This document shows, in pieces, positions 27,143 through 35,242 of a stretch of DNA of 64,000 bases. The DNA is taken from contig CAZDWZ010000003.1 of assembly GCA_964509425.1 (NCBI GenBank), positions 186,001 to 250,000 of the forward strand. The letters run 5' to 3'. Each line of letters opens with the position of its first letter. Position 1 is the stretch's first letter. The notes below the pieces were generated by a model. That model was not told the origin of the DNA. It saw only the letters and a program-made list of their open reading frames with translations, and searched no databases. The translations under genes and the position numbers were made by a program. Origin of the DNA: CAZDWZ01 sp964509425. Lineage in GTDB: Bacteria > Bdellovibrionota_C > UBA2361 > SZUA-149 > CAZDWZ01.

Positions 27143-28138
27143 TTATCCTCTTGGATTAAACTTTGAGAGACTTCCCAGACGTTCGTACAATTTCTTCTCT
27201 TCCGCACTGAGGTTCGGGGGGTTCAGAATTTGGATTTGAACGAGAAGGTCGCCCGGGGTGTTATCAGAGAGCGTCACGCCGCGGCCTTTGAGACGTAGAC
27301 GACTTCCGCCTTGCGTGCCTTCAGGAATATTTAAACTTACATTTCCCCGCGGAGTTGGAACCGTTGTCTTCGTTCCGAGAGCCGCTTCCCACGGCGTAAG
27401 CGAAAGTATGTAGACGACGTTATTTTCTTCCTGCTTAAAGCGCGGATCGAGCGGTATCCTCACGCGGAACTTGATGTCTCCATCGCCGCTTTGTCCTGGC
27501 AATCGGAGAATGGTGCCGTCCGCGGTGCCTGCCGGAATCTTGACGCGAAACTCCCGTGTTGCCCCGGTGCTTGAGTCGCGAACCTTAATCCCCTTCATCG
27601 TGCCTTTTGCGGCTTCCTCCTGAGAGACGCTTACCGAGGAAATATTTTCCTCAAACATTCGTGCGCCGGGGCGCCTCCGGATTCGCGATCGAACATTGGA
27701 ATTCGGATCTCGATCTCCAGCACCGTCCCGCTCAGAGAACATGTCGCTCATGCCACCGAAGAGCACGTTGAAGAAATTGCTGAACCCCGCCTCTCCCGAA
27801 GCAAACCGAAAAGACTCCGCAGATTGTCGAGTTCCGGTGCCTCCGTTTCCATCTTTGAACTGCTGTTGGAACATCTGCTCCCAGCCGGGCGGCGGCTGGA
27901 AATCCTGCCCCGCCTTCCAGTTTGCACCGAGCTGATCATATCGTGTGCGTTTCTCAGGGTCCTTCAACACCTCGTATGCTTCGTTGATTTGCTTGAAGCG
28001 ATCTTCGGCAGTCTGCGTTTTATTGATGTCCGGATGGTATTGCTGCGCGAGCTTCCGAAAGGCCTTCGAGATGTCCTTCGGCGAGGCGTCACGTTTTACG
28101 CCGAGTGTCTGATAGTAATCTTGAAATTCAACAGGCAC
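27143..28138 (-). CDS. DnaJ-family co-chaperone without zinc finger (CbpA-like)
   Basis: 331 residues: an N-terminal J domain (about 5-72) with the H-P-D motif in Q-Y-H-P-D-I-N-K-T, a linker with aromatic and Gly residues, and DnaJ C-terminal substrate domains (about 165-325). The C-x-x-C-x-G-x-G zinc repeats are absent, so it is a type II (CbpA-like) protein. It stimulates DnaK ATPase and hands substrates to it. First gene of the operon with clpB. dnaK and grpE are not in the window. Confidence 0.93.
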   Translation of the reverse strand: MPVEFQDYYQTLGVKRDASPKDISKAFRKLAQQYHPDINKTQTAEDRFKQINEAYEVLKDPEKRTRYDQLGANWKAGQDFQPPPGWEQMFQQQFKDGNGGTGTRQSAESFRFASGEAGFSNFFNVLFGGMSDMFSERDGAGDRDPNSNVRSRIRRRPGARMFEENISSVSVSQEEAAKGTMKGIKVRDSSTGATREFRVKIPAGTADGTILRLPGQSGDGDIKFRVRIPLDPRFKQEENNVVYILSLTPWEAALGTKTTVPTPRGNVSLNIPEGTQGGSRLRLKGRGVTLSDNTPGDLLVQIQILNPPNLSAEEKKLYERLGSLSKFNPRG

Positions 28139-28304
28139 GTTAGCTCATCCAAGGGCTAAAATTACTTTTTGAGACCTTCCGCCAATCGAGGCTCCAACCA
28201 AAGCGCCCCCTTTGTTATTACCGCCCGGACAGAGGCTAATCAGATTAAATTAGCCGGAAATGACCGCGCAGTAAGCAGCCGCTCAAGGGCTCCAGGGTAA
28301 CCTG

Positions 28305-28344
28305 GACCAGACTCGATGGAAATCGACCGAGAACGATGGAATTC
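28305..28344. repeat. Tandem 20-bp imperfect duplication in a 404-bp gap
   Basis: Two 20-bp units on the theme GAC-C-GA-T/ACGATGGAA-TC lie at 28305-28324 and 28325-28344. The gap 28139-28542 separates two divergent genes and must hold both promoters. It also contains a short palindrome, GGCTAAT/ATTAGCC (28234-28240 and 28249-28255). I see no gene in it. Confidence 0.5.
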
Positions 28345-28542
28345 CAGTCGTTCCCGCGGTTTCGACTCCTACCTAATTTCTCATATAAGCACCGGATCAG
28401 GGCTTGTCAAAAGAAGCAAATGATTGAAGATACTTATCAGTAATTTTTGCGTTCGACCGATAACAGAATAGGGGGACAAAAAGGGCGGTGCCGCCTCTCT
28501 CCAACGACTCGTGATTGGGGCGCTGCATGAACTTATAAGGAC

Positions 28543-30333
28543 ATGGATTCGTACCTACTGATTCTTCACGAAATTCCGGATGGCTCGGAGAAAACGGCTG
28601 CTGCCGTCGTCGATGCCATTTTGCTTCTCGGTGGAGGAGACCGTCAGTCGGTAAGCGCATTGGTCGATTCTCTCCCCGTCATCCTTTGCGAAAATCTCAG
28701 CGAAGCAGAGGTTAAACGATGGGAGACTGCCCTCGAAGCAGCAGGCGCAGTTGTTGAAGTCATTCACACCGAAGGCGGTGCGCAAGCAGCACCGTCGCCT
28801 ACGGGTGTGCCCCTTCCTGAATTTCCGGATCTCGAACAAGCGCTTGATGATCTCATCAGCGGCTCGTTTCCGGCGGTGGGCGCCGGAGGCGAAGCGAAAC
28901 CCAATCCACCCGTCGCCGCGCCTCCTTCACCCCCCTCTCCGAAGCCCCCCGCGAAAGAGAAAGGTGGATTCGACGACCTAACATTGAAGCCCGCCGAAGT
29001 TTCGAAGAGCCCCATGGATCTTCTCGAACGGCTGGCGAATGAGACGACCACAACTTCATCCGGTCACCCGGTGGTGCGACCCGAGTCTCTTCCTCCGGAG
29101 CTTCCAGTTCTGGGCGGTATGCCGGAGCGCATCGAGCCCCCGGTTCCAAAACCGCCACAAATCAAAAATAAAAAGACAGTTTCCGTAGAGTCCGGCGGAA
29201 GTGGTCATTCTCAACAACCGCCGAAGAAAAATCCCGAGGTAAAAAAGCCACCGCAAAAGAAGCCGGCTCAGCCTCCAAAGCCTCCGTCCGGCGATAACCG
29301 TCTTCAACAAATGGAGTTCGAAGGATCTCCTCCGCCTTCGAAGAATCCTTCGCCGCCTGCTGGATTTTCAATCTCCGAGAGCGGCGGCGGGGCGTCGCCT
29401 TTTGCCTCGAGCACTATGCCCGCCGCGTCAGGAACAGCGCTTTCCGGCTCACGTCCGGCCCAACCCGCGCCGCCGCCGGCTCCCGGCTCAGTAGCCGGTT
29501 CAGGATCATCCCATCCGACCGAACAGTTCGGTTCGTACACGAGAATTCCCACGCGGCCGGAGAAACCCAAGAAAAGCTCCCCCGCGACACTCATCATGCT
29601 CCTCATCGTCTTCGTCGCGTTTCCCATCGCATTTCTTGTGTTTCCGGAAATGCGTCGGTCAAGCGTCGATCAACAAGCCCTTGAGCGCCTCCTCGCCCAG
29701 CAACGACAGCTCCTCGATAATCTCCATTCCGCACCCGCCGAACCCACCTCGGTGCCGCAGTCGCTCATCGACGGACCTCAGGTATGGGAGTACCGCGAAG
29801 AGTCCGAAATGCAAGAGACAGTTGTTCAAGTACTGCTCAAACACGGAGTCGCGGATTCCGCTTCCGTTGAAATGCGAGGGAAGAAGTTCGCCGCAATATT
29901 GCAATACGATCCAAAGGTTCCCGATAAGCCAATCCTCTTCGTCCGGGAAATCAGCGCCAAGGAAGTGCGACCCTCTCTCGACGCAAACGTACTCAGAGGA
30001 TTCGGCGAGGCGTTAATCACCAGCGGAACCGTTTCCTACCGGGTCGGTCTCGACATCTCCCTCACCTATGCAATCCAAGGCGTGCAGAACACAGTTAATG
30101 TGGAGTTCAAGGGCCGAAAGAACGGTGGCCCCGACAACGGTCAGCAAGGCGTCGAAGAAGTCGGTCCGGGAGAGTTTAAACTCCTTCTTCGCCGGACGTT
30201 CTCGCTGGTTGAGAAACGTGAAGAGTCCGCCGTTCCGGAGCCAACGTTATCCGCGACACCCACACCGAAGGGCGGCTCCTACCAGCGGATTCCTATGCCA
30301 TGGCCTCAACTCCCACCCACCAAAAATGGGTGA
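28543..30333 (+). CDS. L7/L12-like N-terminal domain, Pro-rich, membrane-spanning protein
   Basis: 596 residues, no known whole-length family recognised. Residues about 1-82 read like the C-terminal domain of ribosomal protein bL12: a helix, then S-V-S-A-L-V-D-S-L-P-V-I-L, then L-S-E-A-E-V-K-R-W-E-T-A-L-E-A-A-G-A-V-V-E-V. A long low-complexity Pro/Lys/Ser-rich stretch follows (about 90-340), one membrane segment (about 348-368) and a soluble C-terminal domain (about 400-560). Hydrophobicity suggests the N-terminus is cytoplasmic and the C-terminus periplasmic. The bL12 likeness is by eye. Confidence 0.6.
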   Translation: MDSYLLILHEIPDGSEKTAAAVVDAILLLGGGDRQSVSALVDSLPVILCENLSEAEVKRWETALEAAGAVVEVIHTEGGAQAAPSPTGVPLPEFPDLEQALDDLISGSFPAVGAGGEAKPNPPVAAPPSPPSPKPPAKEKGGFDDLTLKPAEVSKSPMDLLERLANETTTTSSGHPVVRPESLPPELPVLGGMPERIEPPVPKPPQIKNKKTVSVESGGSGHSQQPPKKNPEVKKPPQKKPAQPPKPPSGDNRLQQMEFEGSPPPSKNPSPPAGFSISESGGGASPFASSTMPAASGTALSGSRPAQPAPPPAPGSVAGSGSSHPTEQFGSYTRIPTRPEKPKKSSPATLIMLLIVFVAFPIAFLVFPEMRRSSVDQQALERLLAQQRQLLDNLHSAPAEPTSVPQSLIDGPQVWEYREESEMQETVVQVLLKHGVADSASVEMRGKKFAAILQYDPKVPDKPILFVREISAKEVRPSLDANVLRGFGEALITSGTVSYRVGLDISLTYAIQGVQNTVNVEFKGRKNGGPDNGQQGVEEVGPGEFKLLLRRTFSLVEKREESAVPEPTLSATPTPKGGSYQRIPMPWPQLPPTKNG

Positions 30334-30481
30334 GGGGGGTCTTTTGGCGTAGCTCTTCGTTGGAAGAGCGCCTGCGGTGCTTCCGCCGTCGCCTGCGGCT
30401 ATGGCGAGACAAGCATTTGCAGTAGCAAACTCCGCTCCTCGCCGCCCTTCGCCTCGATCTCCACCAAAATACCCCCCTCAC
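30330..30481. repeat. Terminal inverted repeat element between convergent genes
   Basis: An 18-bp sequence beginning GTGAGGGGGGT and ending TTTTGG (30330-30347) returns in inverse at 30464-30481 with one mismatch. Inside are a hairpin GCTCTTC/GAAGAGC (30352-30369) and two CGCCTGCGG copies. It fills half of the 301-bp gap (30334-30634) between convergent genes. The remainder (30482-30634) repeats the theme AACTCCGCT-CTCGCC but holds no gene. Open frames here have skewed composition and look spurious. Confidence 0.5.
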
Positions 30482-30634
30482 TTCTTTTTTTTCTGCTGAG
30501 GAGTGGTGGCTGCAAGTACTGCCGTCCTCGCCTTTGGCTTTGGACGGATACGGATTGGTGGAGGGAACTCCGCTTCTCGCCACTCTCCTTAGAAGAAGAA
30601 AGCGAACTCCAGATCTCGTCGACCGCCGCCTCGA

Positions 30635-32965
30635 TTACGAGCTTGGCTTATCTGGTTCGACGTTTTCTTGCGCGGCGCTTTTAGTGGGGTCGCTTAGTTC
30701 TCGGTAGAGCGTTGAGTACCAACGTTTTGCTAGCCGGACCTTCTTTATGTAGTTCCTGGTTTCCGCGTAGGGGATTGTTTCTACCCACGCGTCCATCCCG
30801 AGGCGTTCTAGATCGTTTGATACTCCGTTCGTAGTGGTTGTGGTTCGCACTTTCCAACGGTTTAGCGCTTCCCGGCCCGCGTTGTAGGCTCCCGCGGCCA
30901 AGTCTTCGTTCTTGAAGTACGAGAGCAAACCTGAAAGATGCTTCACGCCCACCTGAATGTTCTCGATCGGATCGAAGAGCAACTCACTATCTCGGAGCCC
31001 TTCGTGCGCCGCCGTTTTCGGAAGAAGCTGCATCAAGCCGCGTGCATCCGATGTCGAGCGCGCGCTCGGGTCGAAATGACTCTCCGTGCGGCTGATTGCG
31101 AGTGCAAGCGCCGGAGGCATGTTCCATTTCGCGCCCTCTGCCATGTAGTTCTCGCGAAAAGGAAATGGAAACGCTGCTCGAGCCGAATAGGCGCGTTCAA
31201 CCGGAGTCACGATTTTCGTGTTGTTTTTTAGAAGCAGCTCCGCGATTGGGAGCGCCGCTGAGTGCTCTCCGAATTTCGAGAAAAGGAGAATAACGCACAT
31301 CGAGCGCTCGACTTGCTCTGCACTCCATTCGCTTGGACTGTCCGAGCTTGGAAACGCCGCGCTCAGATACGCGGGAGAAGCGCCTTTCAAGAACCATCGC
31401 AGCTCATACGAAACCAATTGGTGTAGCCGTTGGTCTCGAAGCTGCTGGAGCGCTCGTTCAAACTCCGGGGCGGTGAAAAAGCCGCACTTCGCGGAAGTGG
31501 TCCCGTCGTTCACCAGCGCTTGAGGTGGAAAAGTAATGCCGAGCCTCAACGAGCTGAGTAAGCCGTAATAACTCGTGGGAGAGGAAGCGGCTAACTGCTT
31601 CCAGCGTTCTTCAGGCGATCCCGTGCACGTTGCATTCGCTTCCTTTTCGCGGCGGAGCTTGCACGTTTCCGCGGACCAAAATTTTGCATGCTCTTCTTCA
31701 AATTGTGCATCACGCAATTTCTTCGCCCGTTCACGCGGACGGATGTCGCCGTTTGCCGCGTCTCTCCTTCGACGCACTGTTTCAAGGTATTTTTCGAACC
31801 ATTTGGAAGATTCGTCGAGAGCGCCCCTCCGGAAATTTAGCCAAGCCAGATCTCGCTCTGCGAGCGCGCTATAGTCGCTGGCGGTATTTCTTCCGGCCAA
31901 TTTCTTCAGCTCATCGAGACCGTGATCCCAGTCTCCTTCGCCGATCCAAGTGTGAGCTGCAATGTGCTGGACCTCCTCCGCAGTATCAGCGTTTGGAAAC
32001 TCCTTGAGGAATCTCACCGCGTGGCGGCGGGCAGCTTCGTTCTTGTTCTGATTCCAGAGCACCCGAGAAAGCTCAAGAAGCACCGCCGCGGCTTCCGGCC
32101 GCGCAACATTTGCCGATTTTTTCTCCAGAATCGCGTTTGCTTCCTCCGCCCGGCCGGCAGCTCTCAGCGCTTTTGCCTTGAGGATTATTGACTTTGCATC
32201 CTCAGGAGCGTGTTTCTGCCGATCTCTCAATGTTTCCAAACAACGATCAATTTTCCGATCGGCATACAGCTGCTCCGCCTCGAAGAGCAGAAACTCGGCG
32301 AGTGCCTTTCCCTGGAAATGCTTCTTCATGGCTGCCGCCAAGGCAGTGGCTTCGTCCCTCCCGAGACCGAGCGGGAGCGCGTGGTGTTTCCGCAGCCTCG
32401 GACGGAGCTCCCTGTACAGGCTGAGTACATCCCGAGATTTGTCTGAGGCAAGCGCCCTTTCCAAGTCGACCTTTAAGACGACCGTTAACAAATCCTCTCG
32501 TCCAAGAGCGCGTAGTTCGTTCTTTAATTCTGTGACACGCGCATTCTCTTCACCGTTTCCGATGCGCAGTCGGAGCACTCGTGCATCGAGTGACGCCGGA
32601 TGTTTTTCAGAGATTCTTTTGAGCGTTACCAGCGAGTCTGAATTTTTCATCAACCCGTGCTGCGAAAGTGCCTGACCGAGAAGAGCCCAATTCCCAGTTT
32701 CTGCTTCGCCGGAGAGACTCTGGAAAGCGTCTTCGGCCGCAGCAAACTTCTGGGCCTCCAGGAGTGCAAATGCCTTTGCCAAGCGATCGCCTTCGGCGCG
32801 ATCGGCCGGTGTCGGCGTTCCGAGAGGCGGGGAGGGGAGTTGTCCTAAGGCCGTGTTCTCTGCGTTGGCTTTTTCCACTGACAAAAACGGGTGAGCCGTA
32901 GGAAATAGCCAGAAGATCAAGCAGAATAGCGATCTTTTCAGTTCAGTCGGTGCGGCGCTTTTCAT
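30635..32965 (-). CDS. slt: Soluble lytic murein transglycosylase
   Basis: 776 residues: an N-terminal signal segment (about 10-32), then a long superhelical, Ala/Leu/Arg/Glu-rich region with TPR-like repeats (about 45-560) and a C-terminal SLT catalytic domain. The catalytic Glu is in A-I-S-R-T-E-S-H-F-D-P-S-A, followed by D-A-R-G-L-M-Q-L-L-P and A-A-G-A-Y-N-A-G. It cleaves the MurNAc-GlcNAc bond with formation of 1,6-anhydro-MurNAc in the periplasm. It is convergent with the L12-like gene and divergent from prfA. Confidence 0.93.
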   Translation of the reverse strand: MKSAAPTELKRSLFCLIFWLFPTAHPFLSVEKANAENTALGQLPSPPLGTPTPADRAEGDRLAKAFALLEAQKFAAAEDAFQSLSGEAETGNWALLGQALSQHGLMKNSDSLVTLKRISEKHPASLDARVLRLRIGNGEENARVTELKNELRALGREDLLTVVLKVDLERALASDKSRDVLSLYRELRPRLRKHHALPLGLGRDEATALAAAMKKHFQGKALAEFLLFEAEQLYADRKIDRCLETLRDRQKHAPEDAKSIILKAKALRAAGRAEEANAILEKKSANVARPEAAAVLLELSRVLWNQNKNEAARRHAVRFLKEFPNADTAEEVQHIAAHTWIGEGDWDHGLDELKKLAGRNTASDYSALAERDLAWLNFRRGALDESSKWFEKYLETVRRRRDAANGDIRPRERAKKLRDAQFEEEHAKFWSAETCKLRREKEANATCTGSPEERWKQLAASSPTSYYGLLSSLRLGITFPPQALVNDGTTSAKCGFFTAPEFERALQQLRDQRLHQLVSYELRWFLKGASPAYLSAAFPSSDSPSEWSAEQVERSMCVILLFSKFGEHSAALPIAELLLKNNTKIVTPVERAYSARAAFPFPFRENYMAEGAKWNMPPALALAISRTESHFDPSARSTSDARGLMQLLPKTAAHEGLRDSELLFDPIENIQVGVKHLSGLLSYFKNEDLAAGAYNAGREALNRWKVRTTTTTNGVSNDLERLGMDAWVETIPYAETRNYIKKVRLAKRWYSTLYRELSDPTKSAAQENVEPDKPSS

Positions 32966-33069
32966 AGAGAGTTGCTGGTGCTATACCGCCTTCCCCTGGC
33001 GTAAAGGCAGAATGAAAATTTATCGATCGATACTACCCTGGACGATACGGGGGGTCGAGAGATTCAGTC

Positions 33070-34167
33070 GTGGCAATGGAAGAGAATCAGAAAAACGTCT
33101 TTGAGAAGCTTCATAACGTCGAACTGCGATATGAAGAGTTGAACAACCTGCTCGCGGATCCGGCGGTTACCGGAAACCGTGAGCGGTTTAAAGAGCTCTC
33201 GAAGGAGCACTTTGAGCTCGGCCCGATTGTCGAAAGCTTCCGGCTTTGGAAAAAAGCGGATGAAGAACTCACCGGTTCCCGAGAATTAATGGAGACTTCG
33301 TCGGATCCCGATCTCCGGGACCTGGCCTCGCAAGAAGTCGCGGAACTGAAAGTGAAGGTCGAAGAACTTTACCATCAGCTGATTCTCCTGCTTCTTCCCA
33401 AGGATCCGAATGATGAAAAGAACGTCATTCTGGAAATTCGAGCTGGGACCGGAGGAGACGAGGCGGCGATTTTCGCGGGCGACCTTTTCGAAATGTATTC
33501 ACGCTACGCGGAGTCGAAGCGCTGGCGGGTAGGGATCATCAGCCTTTCTGACTCCTCTGTCGGCGGTTACAAAGAAGTGATCGCCGAAATCCAGGGGCAC
33601 GGCGCATTCAGCCGCTTAAAATTTGAGCGCGGAGTGCACAGAGTTCAGCGTGTTCCCGCAACCGAGACACAAGGCCGAATTCACACATCGACGGTAACGG
33701 TCGCCGTTCTCCCGGAAGTGGAAGAAGTCGATATTGAGATTCTCGATAAGGACCTTCGAATTGACGTCTTCCGCTCCTCAGGCCCCGGTGGGCAGAGCGT
33801 CAATACGACAGATTCCGCCGTCCGGGTCACTCACATGCCGAGCGGAATAGTCGTCTCTTGCCAGGATGAAAAGTCTCAACACAAGAACAAAGCCAAGGCG
33901 TTGAACGTTCTTCGCGCGCGTTTGTTCGACATGAAACAAGCGCAGCTTGATTCCGAGCGTCGGGAAGATAGGCGTTCTCAGATCGGGGGCGGTGAGCGTT
34001 CGGAGAAAATCCGAACGTATAACTTTCCGCAAGGTCGCGTTACCGATCATCGAATCGGTTTGACGGTTTACCAGATTGACGAAGTCATGAAAGGTGCACT
34101 GGATATGGTGGTCGAACCAATTCATGCGCACTTTCGCGCAGAGGCGCTCCAGGGAGCCGCCCTCTAA
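33070..34167 (+). CDS. prfA: Peptide chain release factor 1
   Basis: 365 residues. It reads UAA and UAG and triggers hydrolysis of peptidyl-tRNA with the G-G-Q motif, seen in S-S-G-P-G-G-Q-S-V-N. An H-x-S-T-V-T-V-type block (I-H-T-S-T-V-T-V) precedes it. The GTG at 33070 has a GAGAG site at good spacing; the ATG two codons later is an alternative. It is followed by prmC, which methylates this GGQ glutamine, and then murA, an order seen in deltaproteobacterial-grade genomes. Confidence 0.96.
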   Translation: MAMEENQKNVFEKLHNVELRYEELNNLLADPAVTGNRERFKELSKEHFELGPIVESFRLWKKADEELTGSRELMETSSDPDLRDLASQEVAELKVKVEELYHQLILLLLPKDPNDEKNVILEIRAGTGGDEAAIFAGDLFEMYSRYAESKRWRVGIISLSDSSVGGYKEVIAEIQGHGAFSRLKFERGVHRVQRVPATETQGRIHTSTVTVAVLPEVEEVDIEILDKDLRIDVFRSSGPGGQSVNTTDSAVRVTHMPSGIVVSCQDEKSQHKNKAKALNVLRARLFDMKQAQLDSERREDRRSQIGGGERSEKIRTYNFPQGRVTDHRIGLTVYQIDEVMKGALDMVVEPIHAHFRAEALQGAAL

Positions 34168-34214
34168 TCCAGTGATTTTTTCGCCGAAGAGAAATGGCGC
34201 TAAGGAGGTGGACG

Positions 34215-35189
34215 GTGGCAACTCTCGGAGAGCTCCGGCGGATTGGTATCACGACGCTTTCGTCGGTACTCGCGGTTCCCGACACCGATACTGGGGTCGT
34301 TTTGGATGTCGATGTTATTCTCCAGACGGCACTTTCGTGTAACAGAGCCCACCTGCTCACCCGCCTAAAGGATGAGGTGTCCGAGGAAGCAAAAGTCCGT
34401 TTCGAGTCGCTGCTTAAGCGCCGCTCGTTGCGGGAGCCGATCGCCTACCTTACCGGAGTCAAGGAGTTCTACGGATATGAGTTTTCGGTTTCTCCGGCGG
34501 TGCTGATCCCGCGTCCCGAGACGGAAATTCTCGTCGAGCGTGCGCTAGAGATTCTCGCCGTTGAGCTAGAAAACTGGAAGGGAGAGGTTGTTCTTGTTGA
34601 TATCGGGGTCGGATCGGGGGCAATTTTACTTTCGGTGTTGAAAGCGCTTCAATCTTTGAAGCCGAATCTCCCTTGGTCGAGTTTCGAGGCAATCGGCGTT
34701 GACGTCTCGCCCACGGCGCTGCAGGTTGCCGAAGCAAACCGGCGGTCACTGGAAATAGCTGCTCCGGTTCGGTTCGTAACGGGGGATCTCCTCACCGAGC
34801 CGGTAACAGCGGAGATACAAAGAGAGTCGAGTGACGCATTCTTCCTCATCCTTTCAAATCCCCCCTACATTGGGAGAAATGAAGAGCTGATGCCCGACGT
34901 ACGATTGTACGAACCAGAAGTTGCGCTTTACGGAGGAGAAATCGGCACGGAAATTCCCGAACGCCTGCTATTTCAAGCGCTTCCGTTTCTTTCCACCCAT
35001 CGCGGCAGATTGCTTATGGAAATTGGCCACCAACAGGCAGATGAGCTAGTATCCGCCTGCAATAACGCGCCGTTTGAGGGGCAACACATTCAAGGGCTGA
35101 CGTTTGAAGTCTTTCGATTGAAAGATCTTCTCTCGATCGATCGAGTGCTTGAAGTTCGCCGCCCCGCAAGCGTCAATACAGACAGTTAA
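34215..35189 (+). CDS. prmC: Release-factor glutamine methyltransferase PrmC
   Basis: 324 residues from the GTG at 34215, chosen because AAGGAGG sits 6 bp upstream; the ATG at 34194 lies before this site. It methylates the Gln of the release-factor GGQ loop with S-adenosylmethionine. Visible: an N-terminal helical domain, I-A-Y-L-T-G-V-K-E-F-Y-G, P-R-P-E-T-E, the SAM loop D-I-G-V-G-S-G-A-I and the catalytic N-P-P-Y-I-G. It follows prfA on the same strand, 47 bp after its stop. Confidence 0.94.
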   Translation: MATLGELRRIGITTLSSVLAVPDTDTGVVLDVDVILQTALSCNRAHLLTRLKDEVSEEAKVRFESLLKRRSLREPIAYLTGVKEFYGYEFSVSPAVLIPRPETEILVERALEILAVELENWKGEVVLVDIGVGSGAILLSVLKALQSLKPNLPWSSFEAIGVDVSPTALQVAEANRRSLEIAAPVRFVTGDLLTEPVTAEIQRESSDAFFLILSNPPYIGRNEELMPDVRLYEPEVALYGGEIGTEIPERLLFQALPFLSTHRGRLLMEIGHQQADELVSACNNAPFEGQHIQGLTFEVFRLKDLLSIDRVLEVRRPASVNTDS

Positions 35190-35217
35190 TGAATCACTGG
35201 CGATGAAATCACTGGCG
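35189..35217. repeat. Tandem 14/15-bp repeat before murA
   Basis: ATGAATCACTGGCG (35189-35202) is followed directly by ATGAAATCACTGGCG (35203-35217). It sits in the 53-bp gap between prmC and murA. The two ATGs here are in the wrong place for murA. Confidence 0.6.
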
Positions 35218-35242
35218 CGGAGAACGAGGGCCGCTAGCAAAA

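Noticed and set aside
28139..28542. CIRCE element or sigma-32 promoter for the chaperone operon
   Set aside because: No TTAGCACTC-N9-GAGTGCTAA and no convincing CTTGAAA/CCCCAT pair; only an unrelated short palindrome.
30293..30583. 96-codon minus-strand frame
   Set aside because: Arg/Ser-rich low-complexity translation over a palindromic element; overlaps the end of the L12-like gene.
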